Assembly: GCF_907163125.1 (NCBI RefSeq)
Contig: NZ_OU015319.1
Location: 372,001-436,000 of the forward strand
Reading direction: 5' to 3'
DNA from: Cloacibacterium caeni
GTDB taxonomy: Bacteria; Bacteroidota; Bacteroidia; Flavobacteriales; Weeksellaceae
Length of the DNA: 64,000 nt
The first letter of the stretch is position 1. Every line of letters starts with the position of its first letter. Both the position numbers and the translations under genes were made by a program. Positions 22,558-31,638 of this stretch are shown in pieces. The notes under the pieces were generated by a model, which was not told the DNA's origin, ran no database searches, and saw nothing but the letters and a program-made list of their open reading frames with translations.

Positions 22558-23874
22558 TTAGCTTGTTCTAATCCATTTCCAAAGTTCTTTAAAAGTCGCT
22601 TTGTTGCCGTACATTAGAATTCCTACTCTGTAAATTTTGGCTGCCAAATACACCATTCCTAGCGTAGAAATCACCAATAAGAAAATAGAAAGTGCAATTT
22701 GCCAAACAGGAACGCCAAAAGGAATTCTCGCAATCATCGCTACTGGTGAAGTAAGCGGAATAATAGATAACCAAAAAGCCATCGGTCCTTCTGGATTATT
22801 GATTATCCCAAAACTTCCGTACATTCCCAGCATCAATGGTAAAATACCAATCATGGTAAATTGTTGGGTTTCGGTTTCATTGTCTACAGCAGAACCTATC
22901 GCTGCATACATAGAACTGTAAAAAATGTAGCCCAATAAAAAGAAAATGATAAACACAAAAATGATAATTCCGAAATTCATGTCCAAAAGAGAATGTGAAA
23001 TTTCTGCGAAAACGCTTTGAATATCTAATTTATCCAACGGAATTTCTTCTTGCTGAGGAAGATTTCCAGAAATTTTAGAAAAACCTTGGTTAAAGAAAAT
23101 AGCGCCCAAAATGGTCATGGTAATCCAAATCGCAAATTGGGTTAAAGCGACCAATGTAACACCCAGAATTTTGCCCATCATGAGTTCAAAAGGTTTTACA
23201 GAAGAGATGATGATTTCTACCACTCTGTTGTTTTTTTCCTCTAAAACACTGCGCATTACACGAACTCCGTAGATGATGATGAACATAAATGTCACGTACA
23301 TTAATCCCATACTCAAACCAGATTTTACCCCAAAAGCAAGTGTGCTATCTTGTTTGTTATTGTCCACCACATTTTTGGTGTTGATTTCGAAGTTTTTATC
23401 AATATTTTCGATTTGAGCTTCTGTAAGTCCTAGATTTTTGATTTTTTCTTTCTTAATCACTTCAGACATGGAAAAGGCGATGTTTTGCTTCACATCAAAA
23501 CCAATATTTTTATTGACCAGAAGTTGGGTTTGTTTTTGTAAATTTTCAAAATTTTGGTCTTGCAATTTGGGAATAATAAGCAGTCCATCTACATTGTCTA
23601 CCATTTCTGGAAGTGTATTCGTTAAAGCTTGTTCTGTAGATTCTGGCAGATAAATAAACTTCACATCTTTTGGCGTTTTCATGTTTTGTTGAAAGACGCC
23701 ACTTTTATCGATGACATTAAAAGTATATTCGGTTTCATTCGCCTTGAGCATAAAAGCAATTAAAGCACCGAATCCTATCAATAGAATTGGTGCTAAAAGC
23801 GTGAGAATGATAAAAGATTTCTTTTTAACCTGTGTTAAAAATTCTCTTTTGGTTATGATGAAGATATTTTTCAT
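22558..23874 (-). CDS. ABC-2 type permease, NatB-like
   Basis: 438 aa. After the short cytosolic start (MKNIFIITKREFLTQVKKKS) there is one membrane helix, a large extracytoplasmic domain of about 150 residues, then a cluster of five or so helices at the C-terminus. The NRVVEIIISSVKPFELMMGK segment between helices is characteristic of ABC-2 exporters of the NatB type. With the ATPase encoded just upstream it should form an exporter; Na+ efflux is the NatAB precedent, but substrate is not shown. ATG 23874 is preferred; the longer frame to 23898 uses repeat-derived codons. Confidence 0.85.
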   Translation of the reverse strand: MKNIFIITKREFLTQVKKKSFIILTLLAPILLIGFGALIAFMLKANETEYTFNVIDKSGVFQQNMKTPKDVKFIYLPESTEQALTNTLPEMVDNVDGLLIIPKLQDQNFENLQKQTQLLVNKNIGFDVKQNIAFSMSEVIKKEKIKNLGLTEAQIENIDKNFEINTKNVVDNNKQDSTLAFGVKSGLSMGLMYVTFMFIIIYGVRVMRSVLEEKNNRVVEIIISSVKPFELMMGKILGVTLVALTQFAIWITMTILGAIFFNQGFSKISGNLPQQEEIPLDKLDIQSVFAEISHSLLDMNFGIIIFVFIIFFLLGYIFYSSMYAAIGSAVDNETETQQFTMIGILPLMLGMYGSFGIINNPEGPMAFWLSIIPLTSPVAMIARIPFGVPVWQIALSIFLLVISTLGMVYLAAKIYRVGILMYGNKATFKELWKWIRTS

Positions 23875-23875
23875 T

Positions 23876-23960
23876 TTGTTGCTTTCGGCTTTCTGCAATA
23901 TGCATTCTGCCTTATATTTTTTGTGAAAAATTAATAATTATAAACTGCTGATTGCTGATT
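23876..23960. repeat. GCTTTCGGCTTTCTGC/GCTGATTGC repeats at the permease-ATPase junction
   Basis: GCTTTCGGCTTTCTGCAATA precedes the permease start, and CTGCTGATTGCTGATTGCGG overlaps the 3' end of the ATPase gene. Both belong to the family seen at 8780-8811 and 9853-9930. Confidence 0.5.
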
Positions 23961-24867
23961 GCGGAGCGCTTACTGCTGTAATAAAAACTTCATTCATGCT
24001 CGGAATTTTTTCGTCAAAACTTCTGATTTTTCCAGCTTTCATTAAATCATTGAGCAGAAGATTTTGGTCTTCATTGTAGTTTAAGTCAAATGAAATTAAA
24101 CCATGTTGGTCATGAATATTGACCAGTTGATACTGATTTTTCAGCTTTTCTAAATTTTCAGCAATTACATCAGACAAAACTACGTTGAATAGATTTTGCT
24201 TGAATTTTTCTCTTACTTCAAAGACTTTTCCGTCAAGAATTTTTCTGGATTTATTGATGAGAGCCACACTATCACAAAGTTCTTCTACACTTTCCATGCG
24301 GTGAGTAGAGAGAATGATGGTGGTTCCTTGTTCTTTCAATTGAAGAATTTGGTCTTTTACTAAATTTGCATTCACCGGGTCAAATCCAGAAAAAGGCTCA
24401 TCGAGTATCAATAGTTTTGGTTGATGCAATACAGTTACCACAAACTGAATTTTCTGCGCCATTCCTTTAGAAAGTTCAGAGAGTTTTTTGTTCCACCATT
24501 GGTCAATTTCTAAACGGTCAAACCAATATTTCGCTTGAGATAGTGCATCTTGCTTTTTCATTCCTTTGAGCGCTCCGAAATAGAGAATTTGGTCGCCAAC
24601 AGTCATGTTTTTGTACAATCCTCTTTCTTCCGGCATGTAACCGATGTCTTTAATATGATGAGGATTAAGTTTTTCTCCATTGATGAAAACTTCGCCAGAA
24701 TCTGCTTGTGTAATTTGGTTGATAATTCTGATGAAAGTGGTTTTTCCGGCTCCATTTGGACCAAGAAGTCCATAAACAGTAGCTTTTGGAACGTGAATGC
24801 TGAAATCTTGCAATGCAATTTTTTTTCCAGCACTATATGTTTTGGTAACGTGATTTGCTTGTAGCAT
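23938..24867 (-). CDS. ABC transporter ATP-binding protein, NatA-like
   Basis: 309 aa. Walker A is GLLGPNGAGKTTFIR, the signature is LSKGMAQKIQF (variant of LSGGQ), Walker B is LLILDEPFSGFDP, and the H-loop is LSTHRMESVEEL. The C-terminal extension carries a DUF4162-like region ending with SMNEVFITAV. It energises the permease encoded just downstream. The last ten or so residues (SAPQSAISSL) are encoded by a repeat also found in intergenic regions. The original end of the protein was probably altered by repeat insertion without loss of frame. Confidence 0.9.
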   Translation of the reverse strand: MLQANHVTKTYSAGKKIALQDFSIHVPKATVYGLLGPNGAGKTTFIRIINQITQADSGEVFINGEKLNPHHIKDIGYMPEERGLYKNMTVGDQILYFGALKGMKKQDALSQAKYWFDRLEIDQWWNKKLSELSKGMAQKIQFVVTVLHQPKLLILDEPFSGFDPVNANLVKDQILQLKEQGTTIILSTHRMESVEELCDSVALINKSRKILDGKVFEVREKFKQNLFNVVLSDVIAENLEKLKNQYQLVNIHDQHGLISFDLNYNEDQNLLLNDLMKAGKIRSFDEKIPSMNEVFITAVSAPQSAISSL

Positions 24868-24973
24868 TATAGTTTAAATTCTAAAGAATTAGTTGCGAAA
24901 TTACGGAATTGTTACGAGATAAAAGAAGATTTAAAAGCAATACTAATAATACAATTATTTGTTTTATATGCTC

Positions 24974-25045
24974 TGTCGTTCCTACGGAACTTTATTTGTT
25001 TTGTCTGAATTTTACTACAAACGTTTCGTTCCTACGGAACTCACT
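24974..25045 (-). repeat. GTTCCGTAGGAAC double repeat, intergenic copy
   Basis: On the minus strand GTGAGTTCCGTAGGAACG is followed by AAACGTTTGTAG, an AT spacer, then AGTTCCGTAGGAACGACAG. It matches unit by unit the copy inside the coding sequence at 5097-5170. It lies in the 270-bp gap upstream of the NatA gene, where no gene is seen. Confidence 0.75.
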
Positions 25046-25137
25046 TTTTTAAATTTTTAAAAAAATTAAATTACTTTAATGAAAAATAGTTAAAATTTAA
25101 ATCTTCTATTTTCAACATCCAACATCTAACATCCAAC

Positions 25138-26136
25138 TTATTTATAAATCTCCACTTCTATTTCTCCATCTTCTGTAATGGCACCTCTGTACATTCCAGA
25201 AGTATTAAATGGCATAGCGATATTTCCGTTTTTGTCTAGCGCAATTAAACCACCATCACCGCCCATTTTTTCGATTTCGTCTATGGTTTCTTGAGCTGCG
25301 GTTTTCACATCTTTATTCAAATATTGAATTTTTGCTGCGATGGTTCTTGCTGCAGTAGAACGAATGAAAAATTCGCCCCATCCTGTTGCAGAAATTCCTA
25401 CATTTTCATCAGCATAAGTTCCTGCACCAATAATCGGTGCATCGCCAATTCTTCCATATTTTTTGTTGGTCATTCCGCCAGTAGAAGTTCCTGCTGCCAA
25501 ATTCCCAAATTGGTCAAGAGCTACACAACCTACGGTTCCAAATTTCTGGTCAACGATGAAATAGTCAGGTTTTGAATTTTCTGCTTTTGGATTTTTTAAT
25601 TTTTCTAATTCTTTTGCTTTTTGAAGGGATTTCCAACGGTTTTCTGTCCAGAAATATTTAGGATTTACGATTTCTAACCCTTGCAATTTAGCAAATTGTT
25701 CCGCACCGTTACCAGAAAGCATCACGTGTTCTGATTTTTCCATTACCGCAATCGCTGCTTTTATAGGATTTTTGATGGTGTGAACTCCTGCGATGGAACC
25801 TGCTTTTTTATCTTTTCCATTCATAATGGCGGCATCGAGTTCATTCTTTCCATCATGTGTAAAAACCGCTCCTTTTCCAGCGTTAAACAACGGAGAATCT
25901 TCCATCACTACGATGGCTGCTTCTACCGCTTCCACGGAAGTTTTACCGTTTTTAATTTCTGCATAAGCTTTTTGAAGCGCTTCGGTGAGTTTTTCTAAAT
26001 ATTCTTCTTCTAACTCGGGAGACATTTTTTCTCGGATGATGGTTCCTGCACCACCGTGAATAACAACTACGTATTTTTTTTGAGCCATTAGAAATAAAGA
26101 AAAGAACAGTCCGAAGAGTAACGCTAATTTTTTCAT
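25138..26136 (-). CDS. Isoaspartyl peptidase/L-asparaginase (Ntn hydrolase), exported
   Basis: 332 aa with a signal peptide (MKKLALLFGLFFSLFLMAQ). IHGGAGTI opens the mature enzyme. The autoprocessing site is FGTVGCVALD, whose Thr becomes the N-terminal nucleophile of the beta chain. GTSTGGMTNKKYGRIGDAPI lies in the active-site region. The enzyme removes beta-aspartyl residues from peptides or hydrolyses asparagine in the periplasm. ATG 26136 is chosen because the signal peptide begins there. It stands alone, with an AT-rich upstream gap and no obvious operon partner. Confidence 0.92.
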   Translation of the reverse strand: MKKLALLFGLFFSLFLMAQKKYVVVIHGGAGTIIREKMSPELEEEYLEKLTEALQKAYAEIKNGKTSVEAVEAAIVVMEDSPLFNAGKGAVFTHDGKNELDAAIMNGKDKKAGSIAGVHTIKNPIKAAIAVMEKSEHVMLSGNGAEQFAKLQGLEIVNPKYFWTENRWKSLQKAKELEKLKNPKAENSKPDYFIVDQKFGTVGCVALDQFGNLAAGTSTGGMTNKKYGRIGDAPIIGAGTYADENVGISATGWGEFFIRSTAARTIAAKIQYLNKDVKTAAQETIDEIEKMGGDGGLIALDKNGNIAMPFNTSGMYRGAITEDGEIEVEIYK

Positions 26137-26192
26137 GTTGAGATATAATTTCGTGTGGCTCAAATTTAGAAAAAATTAAGCACTATTTTTGA

Positions 26193-26792
26193 TTAATCAG
26201 CATTTTTAAATAGACTGTATTGAAATAATTCTCGGTCTACTTTTTTTTTCCAAGCTTCTTGTTTTGGATTTTTTTGGAAGAGAATTTTTTGCCCAATTTT
26301 AATGTAATAATCTTGATTATCTGCGTCAAATTGGTTGGAAGCTTTTTCTTTCATTACATTCCACTGCTGAATTTTCTTTCGGTAAATAGAAATATTGGTT
26401 ACGTTTTTTTGTCTGAGACTTTCTACGGATTTTCTCATTTTTCGAGCATATAATTCGGTGAGGTCAAAATGAATTTGCTCGTGTTGTAAAACATAATCAT
26501 TTTTGAGAAGCATCCAAGATTCATTAGGGTCAAAATACGTTTTAATAGAAAATTCAGGTACCGAATTTTTATTTCTTTGAAGTGATGAATATTCTATTCT
26601 AATGGCACTTATTGCTCCTAAAAATTGCTTTCGGTTTACTTTAATCGTGTCATTGTTTTCCGCTTTAAAATCTTGAATTTTCAACTTTTTATTTTCTTGC
26701 CAAAGAATAAATTTATCTTTCACAAAAGAAAAACTCATAAGCGAAATAAAGCCAATGAAAAAGAATATATTTTTGAGAATTTGGTTTTTCAT
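26193..26792 (-). CDS. Exported DUF922-like protein with a HExxH-type motif
   Basis: 199 aa beginning with a signal peptide or anchor (MKNQILKNIFFFIGFISLMS). The middle carries VLQHEQIHFDLTELYARKM: an H-E-x-x-H metal-site pattern followed by F-D and a downstream Glu. This is typical of DUF922, a group of predicted secreted zinc-dependent proteins of unproven activity. The C-terminal third is highly charged. ATG 26792 starts the hydrophobic segment; a longer frame to 26840 would add an unlikely extension over the dnaJ terminator. It may act on cell-wall or surface proteins, but no substrate is known. Confidence 0.65.
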   Translation of the reverse strand: MKNQILKNIFFFIGFISLMSFSFVKDKFILWQENKKLKIQDFKAENNDTIKVNRKQFLGAISAIRIEYSSLQRNKNSVPEFSIKTYFDPNESWMLLKNDYVLQHEQIHFDLTELYARKMRKSVESLRQKNVTNISIYRKKIQQWNVMKEKASNQFDADNQDYYIKIGQKILFQKNPKQEAWKKKVDRELFQYSLFKNAD

Positions 26793-26830
26793 ACTTTTTA
26801 TTAAACAATTTTTTTGCCAAAATAGTATGA

Positions 26831-26862
26831 AAAAATCCAACTGATATTTCAGTTGGATTTTT
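26831..26862 (-). terminator. Terminator after dnaJ
   Basis: AAAAATCCAACTGA and TCAGTTGGATTTTT form a 14-bp perfect stem with a 4-nt loop and A/T runs on both sides. Confidence 0.85.
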
Positions 26863-26905
26863 GTATTTATCCATAAATTTTTAAGAGAACATGTCTCTTA
26901 CTTTG

Positions 26906-28009
26906 TCAAAAAATGATTTTTTCTTTTCCAGAAGGTTCTGCTTGCATTTGTCCGGTTTTCATTTGCGTTTCGAAGAACTCTTTTTGTTCTGGAGTGAGTT
27001 TTTGAGGAGTCCAAACGTTTACATGTACAAACATATCGCCTTTTCCGTAAGAATCTATGCTAGGTAATCCTTTTCCTGCTAATCTTAAAATTTTGCCAGA
27101 TTGCGTTCCTGCATCAATTTTAATTTTAACTTTTCCACCGACGGTATTAATTTCTTTAGAAGTTCCCAAAGCTGCTTCGGCAAAAGAAATATAGAGTTCT
27201 TGGTGTAGATTATCACCTTCACGTTTTATAGTAGCATCTTGTTCTTCTTCGATAACTACTAATAAATCTCCTGGAATTCCACCAAAAGGAGCGTCATTAC
27301 CTTTTCCACGAACGTTTAATTGAATTCCGTCTCTTGCTCCCGCTGGAATTTTGATAGAAACTTCTTCTTCTGATTTGATAAGTCCTTCAGAATTGGCTCC
27401 TGCAGGAATTTTATCTGCAATTTTACCTAAACCGTTACACGTTCCACAAGTGGTTTGCGTTTGCATTTGTCCGAACATGGTGTTCATTATTTTAATCTGA
27501 ACTCCGCTTCCGTTACAAGTGGTACACGTTTTAGAAGTAGCTCCTTCCGCTACTTTCATTCTTTTTACTTTTATGGTTTTAGTGGTGCCATTCACCATTT
27601 CGTCGAGATTTAATCTAATTCTAACTCTCAAGTTAGAACCTTTGATTTGATGGCTTCTTCCGCCACCACCAAAACCGCCGCCACTGAAATGTCCACCGAA
27701 AATATCTCCAAATTGTGAGAAAATATCTTCCATGTTCATTCCGCCACCGCCGAAACCGCCGCCGTAACCACCACCTGCAGCTCCGCCAACTCCAGCATGA
27801 CCGAATTGGTCATAACGAGCTTTTTTATCGGCATCGCTTAATACTTCATAAGCTTCTGCAGCTTCTTTAAATTTTTCTTCTGCAGATTTATCTCCCGGAT
27901 TTTTGTCTGGGTGATATTTGATGGCCAATTTACGGTAAGCCTTTTTGATTTCGTCTGCGCTGGCTGATTTTGATACGCCTAATATTTCGTAATAATCTCT
28001 TTTTGACAT
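26906..28009 (-). CDS. dnaJ: Chaperone DnaJ (Hsp40), 3' end frameshifted
   Basis: 367 aa. The J domain holds [10 protein letters not shown] (HPD motif). It is followed by a Gly-rich linker, a reduced zinc region and the C-terminal substrate-binding domains. Two of the usual four CxxCxGxG repeats are seen (CTTCNGSG and CGTCNGLG), as in the shortened zinc domain of many Flavobacteriia. It stimulates DnaK ATPase with GrpE, encoded just upstream. The end is odd: after PSGKEK the frame hits TGA, but one base fewer in the A6 run reads [14 protein letters not shown] to a stop at 26881, resembling the family end. The full gene would be 26881-28009. Confidence 0.93.
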   Translation of the reverse strand: MSKRDYYEILGVSKSASADEIKKAYRKLAIKYHPDKNPGDKSAEEKFKEAAEAYEVLSDADKKARYDQFGHAGVGGAAGGGYGGGFGGGGMNMEDIFSQFGDIFGGHFSGGGFGGGGRSHQIKGSNLRVRIRLNLDEMVNGTTKTIKVKRMKVAEGATSKTCTTCNGSGVQIKIMNTMFGQMQTQTTCGTCNGLGKIADKIPAGANSEGLIKSEEEVSIKIPAGARDGIQLNVRGKGNDAPFGGIPGDLLVVIEEEQDATIKREGDNLHQELYISFAEAALGTSKEINTVGGKVKIKIDAGTQSGKILRLAGKGLPSIDSYGKGDMFVHVNVWTPQKLTPEQKEFFETQMKTGQMQAEPSGKEKIIF

Positions 28010-28017
28010 CTTATAAG

Positions 28018-28106
28018 GTGAATTATTTCTTGTGAATTCGCTACGCTATGAGTTGGTGAATTTTTTAAATTGACTCACTGAAATTCACTAGCGAAGCAAA
28101 TTTGAC
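28018..28106. repeat. Imperfect inverted repeat between grpE and dnaJ
   Basis: GTGAATTCGCTACGCTATGA on the left and TCACTAGCGAAGCAAATT on the right are degenerate inverted copies, with GGTGAATT/AATTCAC words in between. It fills the whole gap and could form a hairpin between the two cistrons. Confidence 0.5.
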
Positions 28107-28111
28107 TATTT

Positions 28112-28651
28112 TTAGTTTCCTGTAACTACTTTTGCAAATCTAATTACTCTATCATGCAACTGATAACCAGTTTCTACTACATCTACAATTTTTCCTTTTA
28201 GTTCCTCAGAAGGAGCAGGAATAGAGGTAATCGCTTCATGGAAATCTACGTTAAATTCATCACCAGCATTTACTTCAACTGTTTTTAAACCTTTGTCTGA
28301 TAATGTATTTTTGAATTTTTGATAAATCAATTCTACACCTTTCAAGTCTGATTCGTTGCCGCTTTTTGCAATTTCTTTGATGGCTCTTTCAAAATCATCT
28401 AAGATAGAAAGCATAGCAATCATCATTTCGGTATTTGCATATTGTGCAAACTCCATTTTTTCTTTCAAGGTTCTTCTTTTATAATTTTCAAACTCTGCAT
28501 ACAAACGAATGTAACGGTCTTTTTCTTCTGCCAAAAGTTCTTCTGCAGTAGGTTGTTCTGTCACACTTTCTGTAGTGTTTTGTTCGTTTTGTAGATTTTC
28601 TTGACCTTCTTTATTTAAATTTTCTTCGTGTAGTTCTTTGTTTTCGCTCAT
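28112..28651 (-). CDS. grpE: Nucleotide exchange factor GrpE
   Basis: 179 aa. The N-terminal ~45 residues are disordered, rich in Glu, Asn, Gln and Thr. Then comes the long helix DRYIRLYAEFENYKRRTLKE and the beta-domain end with VNAGDEFNVDFHEAI and QLHDRVIRFAKVVVTG-like sequence, as expected for GrpE. It releases ADP from DnaK. The gene precedes dnaJ on the same strand, with a palindromic repeat in the 102-bp gap. DnaK is not in this window. Confidence 0.93.
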   Translation of the reverse strand: MSENKELHEENLNKEGQENLQNEQNTTESVTEQPTAEELLAEEKDRYIRLYAEFENYKRRTLKEKMEFAQYANTEMMIAMLSILDDFERAIKEIAKSGNESDLKGVELIYQKFKNTLSDKGLKTVEVNAGDEFNVDFHEAITSIPAPSEELKGKIVDVVETGYQLHDRVIRFAKVVTGN

Positions 28652-28762
28652 TTCATTAGAATTTTCTACTGCAATATTTCAAAGATTTTGCCAAAGAGTA
28701 GTTTAGGAAAAATTGGCAGAAAAATTTCAATTTTAAATAAGTTTTTAATTAGAGTTCTTTTT

Positions 28763-28850
28763 TAGCCCTTATTGAAGCGGTTGCCACGCAGTAAGTTTTA
28801 GGAGTAGAAATGGAGGAGGAGTAAAAGCGGAAAGTAGCTTCTCGGCTTCT
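28763..28850 (-). repeat. Structured 3'-end repeat, copy 2 (diverged)
   Basis: On the minus strand AGCCGAGAAGCTACTTTCCG opens the element, a variable middle follows (CTTTTACTCCTCC...), and GCAACCGCTTCAATAAGGGC closes it. The layout resembles copies 1 and 3 but the wording is diverged. It lies downstream of mntH in the same relative orientation as the others and is visibly richer in G and C than its surroundings. Confidence 0.5.
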
Positions 28851-28862
28851 AAAAATTATAAA

Positions 28863-30185
28863 TTATTTTCCTGTGAATGTTTGATACAATAAGTAAAGAT
28901 TTAGAACCACGATGATGATGGAAATAATCCAAGCAAGAGTTTTCAAAGCTGGTTTATTCACAAATTCTCCCATTTTTAGTTTATCACTTGTAAACATGAC
29001 TAAAGGAATTACCGCAAAGCTGAGTTGCATTGATAAAATGACTTGACTTAAAACCAATAAATCAGTAGTTCCTTTTTCACCATAAATAATGGCAATAATA
29101 AACGCTGGAACGATTGCTAAAAGTCTGGTAATTAATCTTCTGAGCCAAGGTTTTAATTTAAGATTTAGGAATCCTTCCATCACGATTTGTCCTGCTAAAG
29201 TTCCTGTAAGTGTAGAGTTTTGTCCGGAAGCTAATAAGGCTACTGCAAATAAAATACTGGCTAAACTGGTTCCCAAAATAGGAGAAAGTAATTTGTATGC
29301 ATCATGAATATCTGCTACATCTTTGTAACCAGAATAATGGAAAGTGGCCGCCGAAACAATTAAAATGGCTGCATTGATAAAAAAGGCGAAAAGCAACGAA
29401 ACAGTACTGTCTATGGTTGCGAATTTTATCGCCATTTTTTTTCCTTCAGAAGTTCTAGGATAAGCTCTGGTTTGTACTAAACTGCTATGTAAATATAAAT
29501 TATGAGGCATAACTGTCGCGCCTAAAATTCCAATTGCGATATACAACATTGAAGGATTAAAAATAATATCTTTCTTCGGAAGTAGGTTGCTTAAAATAGG
29601 CATTATTTCTGGTTGACTTACTAAGATTTCGTATAAGAAGCAAGCAAAAATGACGAAAATAAGTCCTGCAACAAAACTTTCGAGCCATCTATAACCTTTG
29701 GATTGAAGCATCAAAATAAGCAAAACATCAATTCCTGTAATTAAAATCCCAACAGGAAGCGGAATTCCGAAAAGTAAATTCAAAGCAATTGCGGAACCGA
29801 TAACTTCTGCTAAATCACAAGCAATAATGGCAATTTCGCATAAAACCCATAAAATAAAATTTACCGTTGGCGAAAAATGGTCTCTGCAAGCTTGTGCTAA
29901 GTCTCTTTCGGCTGCAATTCCCAGTTTTAAAGATAAATGTTGAAGGATAATTGCAAAAATATTGGATAAAAGAATTACGGATAATAAAGTATAACCAAAT
30001 TGTGAACCTCCTGCAATATCAGTTGCCCAATTTCCTGGGTCCATATAACCTACAGCTACCATTAAACCAGGACCGGCAAATGCAAAAAGTTTCTTCCAGA
30101 AACTGCCATCAGTAGGAATGTGAATAGAAGCAAAAGATTCTGATAAGGAGTTTTGGTCATTATTTCTTCTCCAGGGTTTTTTCAT
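28863..30185 (-). CDS. mntH: Nramp family divalent metal (Mn2+) transporter
   Basis: 440 aa, eleven or so membrane helices. The TM1 metal motif is [20 protein letters not shown] (DPGNxAT) and the TM6 motif is [18 protein letters not shown] (MPH). [18 protein letters not shown] and the [13 protein letters not shown] loop are also family signatures. It imports Mn2+ or Fe2+ by proton coupling in the inner membrane. A perfect 18-bp palindrome (30189-30206) lies 3 bp upstream of the start codon, where a DtxR/MntR-type repressor could block expression. Confidence 0.95.
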   Translation of the reverse strand: MKKPWRRNNDQNSLSESFASIHIPTDGSFWKKLFAFAGPGLMVAVGYMDPGNWATDIAGGSQFGYTLLSVILLSNIFAIILQHLSLKLGIAAERDLAQACRDHFSPTVNFILWVLCEIAIIACDLAEVIGSAIALNLLFGIPLPVGILITGIDVLLILMLQSKGYRWLESFVAGLIFVIFACFLYEILVSQPEIMPILSNLLPKKDIIFNPSMLYIAIGILGATVMPHNLYLHSSLVQTRAYPRTSEGKKMAIKFATIDSTVSLLFAFFINAAILIVSAATFHYSGYKDVADIHDAYKLLSPILGTSLASILFAVALLASGQNSTLTGTLAGQIVMEGFLNLKLKPWLRRLITRLLAIVPAFIIAIIYGEKGTTDLLVLSQVILSMQLSFAVIPLVMFTSDKLKMGEFVNKPALKTLAWIISIIIVVLNLYLLYQTFTGK

Positions 30186-30188
30186 AAA

Positions 30189-30206
30189 TGTTAGATTATT
30201 CTAACA
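30189..30206. promoter_or_regulatory. Palindromic operator candidate for mntH
   Basis: TGTTAGA-TTAT-TCTAACA: perfect 7-bp arms around a 4-bp centre, 3 bp from the mntH ATG. Its symmetry and TTAG/CTAA half-sites resemble DtxR/MntR-family operators. Confidence 0.5.
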
Positions 30207-30251
30207 AAATTAGTTAAATATTTCTTATTCTGAAAATAAATATGAAAAAAA

Positions 30252-30275
30252 ACGCTTAGAAAATTTTCTAAGCGT
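30252..30275 (-). terminator. Terminator after the DUF937-OmpA gene
   Basis: ACGCTTAGAAAA and TTTTCTAAGCGT are perfectly complementary, and the minus strand continues into TTTTTTTTC. Confidence 0.8.
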
Positions 30276-30302
30276 CTATTATTGAGGGAATAATTTTAAT
30301 AA

Positions 30303-31535
30303 TTATTTGGCAAATCTTAATGCTATTTTTCTGTCGATGCCTCTTTCTTCATCAGTTGCAGTAGCAGGTAAAGTTGCAAATTTACTTCCGTAACCTTCTG
30401 CATTTACAATTTGTTTTTCTAAGCCAGCTTTAGTCAATTCATTTTTTATAAAATCTGCTCTTGCTTGAGAAAGGGCTAAATTTTCAGTTTCTGTTCCAGA
30501 TTTGTCTGTGTAAGCACCGATTTTAATTTTTACTTCGGGATACGCTTTTAAAATTTTAATAAGATTAGCAATTTGTTCTTTTCCAGATGTTAATTGGTCT
30601 GATTTTCCAGATGCAAAGTTCACTTGGTCAAATTCATACCAAGTAGATTTTAACGCATCGTCATCTTTAGCATTTTTATAATTTTCTGCTTTTAAAAATG
30701 TAATCATTCTATCTTCTAAACCATCAGAAACCACTTGTAGAGAATTTCCTTTGAAATCAATTTTTTTCTGAGCATCTGATAAAGAATCAGCTGGAATAGG
30801 TTCTGGAATTATAGTAACGTTTTCTGTTGCGGTTTTAGTTTTAAGAACTTCTTTTTGAGCTAATTGGTTCCACAAAAACCATGCAACAATACCAAGAACG
30901 AGTAAGGGAAGAAGCCATCTCCAGAAGGAACTTTTTTCTGAGTTTTCTTGATGTAAGATTTTAACTTCTTCTTTGGTTTTATGAGTAATTGGAGCAGAAG
31001 TTTCAACCAGAGTTTCTGTATTTTTTTCAAGTAAATTTTCTAAACCTAATTGTTCTAAAGACATTCCTGCAGGTAATAAAGCGGGGATTAAGTATCTGTT
31101 TTCGGCTAATTTTGAAAGAATTCCTTGGTCATCTAATCCGTTTTCATGTGCGCATTTTTTTATTCCTTGGAGTGTGGCAGCAGTTGCAACTTTTAAAAGG
31201 TTTTCAGCCGAAGATTTATTGATGTTAGCATACTCAGAGACATGAGAAAGGATGTGTTCACTTTTTTCTCCTAAAATTTTAGAAATAATATTCTCTATTT
31301 CTGGACTATTTCCTGCTTTTTCGAGTAAATTTTCAGAGAAATCGAGAGATGAAGCTTCAAGAAGTGCGTTAATCACATCATCTTGTTTAGAATGTTGGGC
31401 AAAAACTCCTAAAACCGCTGGAAAAAGACTTCCTAAAGCTTTTGAAACATTTGATTCGCTTTCTCCTAACTGAATGGCAGCTTCGGAAATTAATTCTTGA
31501 TTTAATTGAGGTTTTATAAGGTCAATGAGTGACAT
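30303..31535 (-). CDS. DUF937 (YidB-like) - OmpA C-terminal fusion protein
   Basis: 410 aa in three parts. Residues 1-185 form an all-helical DUF937/YidB-like region (IQLGESESNVSKALGSLFPA, then ENLLKVATAATLQGIKK). A single membrane helix follows at about 215-235 (FWRWLLPLLVLGIVAWFLW). A C-terminal OmpA-like peptidoglycan-binding domain ends the protein (KIGAYTDKSGTETENLALSQ, ARADFIKNELTKAGL). There is no N-terminal signal peptide, so the helical half is probably cytosolic and the OmpA half periplasmic, linking inner membrane to cell wall. The role of the DUF937 part is unknown. Confidence 0.82.
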   Translation of the reverse strand: MSLIDLIKPQLNQELISEAAIQLGESESNVSKALGSLFPAVLGVFAQHSKQDDVINALLEASSLDFSENLLEKAGNSPEIENIISKILGEKSEHILSHVSEYANINKSSAENLLKVATAATLQGIKKCAHENGLDDQGILSKLAENRYLIPALLPAGMSLEQLGLENLLEKNTETLVETSAPITHKTKEEVKILHQENSEKSSFWRWLLPLLVLGIVAWFLWNQLAQKEVLKTKTATENVTIIPEPIPADSLSDAQKKIDFKGNSLQVVSDGLEDRMITFLKAENYKNAKDDDALKSTWYEFDQVNFASGKSDQLTSGKEQIANLIKILKAYPEVKIKIGAYTDKSGTETENLALSQARADFIKNELTKAGLEKQIVNAEGYGSKFATLPATATDEERGIDRKIALRFAK

Positions 31536-31550
31536 GGTGTTGGTATAAAA

Positions 31551-31597
31551 AATTAACGAAGTTAAAGTTAAAAATTTTTTCCTTTACTTCGTTAATT
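31551..31597 (-). terminator. Terminator after proS
   Basis: AATTAACGAAGTTAAAG pairs with CTTTACTTCGTTAATT (one bulge). On the minus strand TTTTTTAT follows. Confidence 0.75.
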
Positions 31598-31638
31598 CTT
31601 AAAAAATATGATGAGAAATTAATCTTCTCCTTGAAATC

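Noticed and set aside
30303-31535. OmpA gene taken as an outer-membrane porin
   Set aside because: There is no signal peptide or barrel; only the C-terminal peptidoglycan-binding domain is OmpA-like, behind a single membrane helix.
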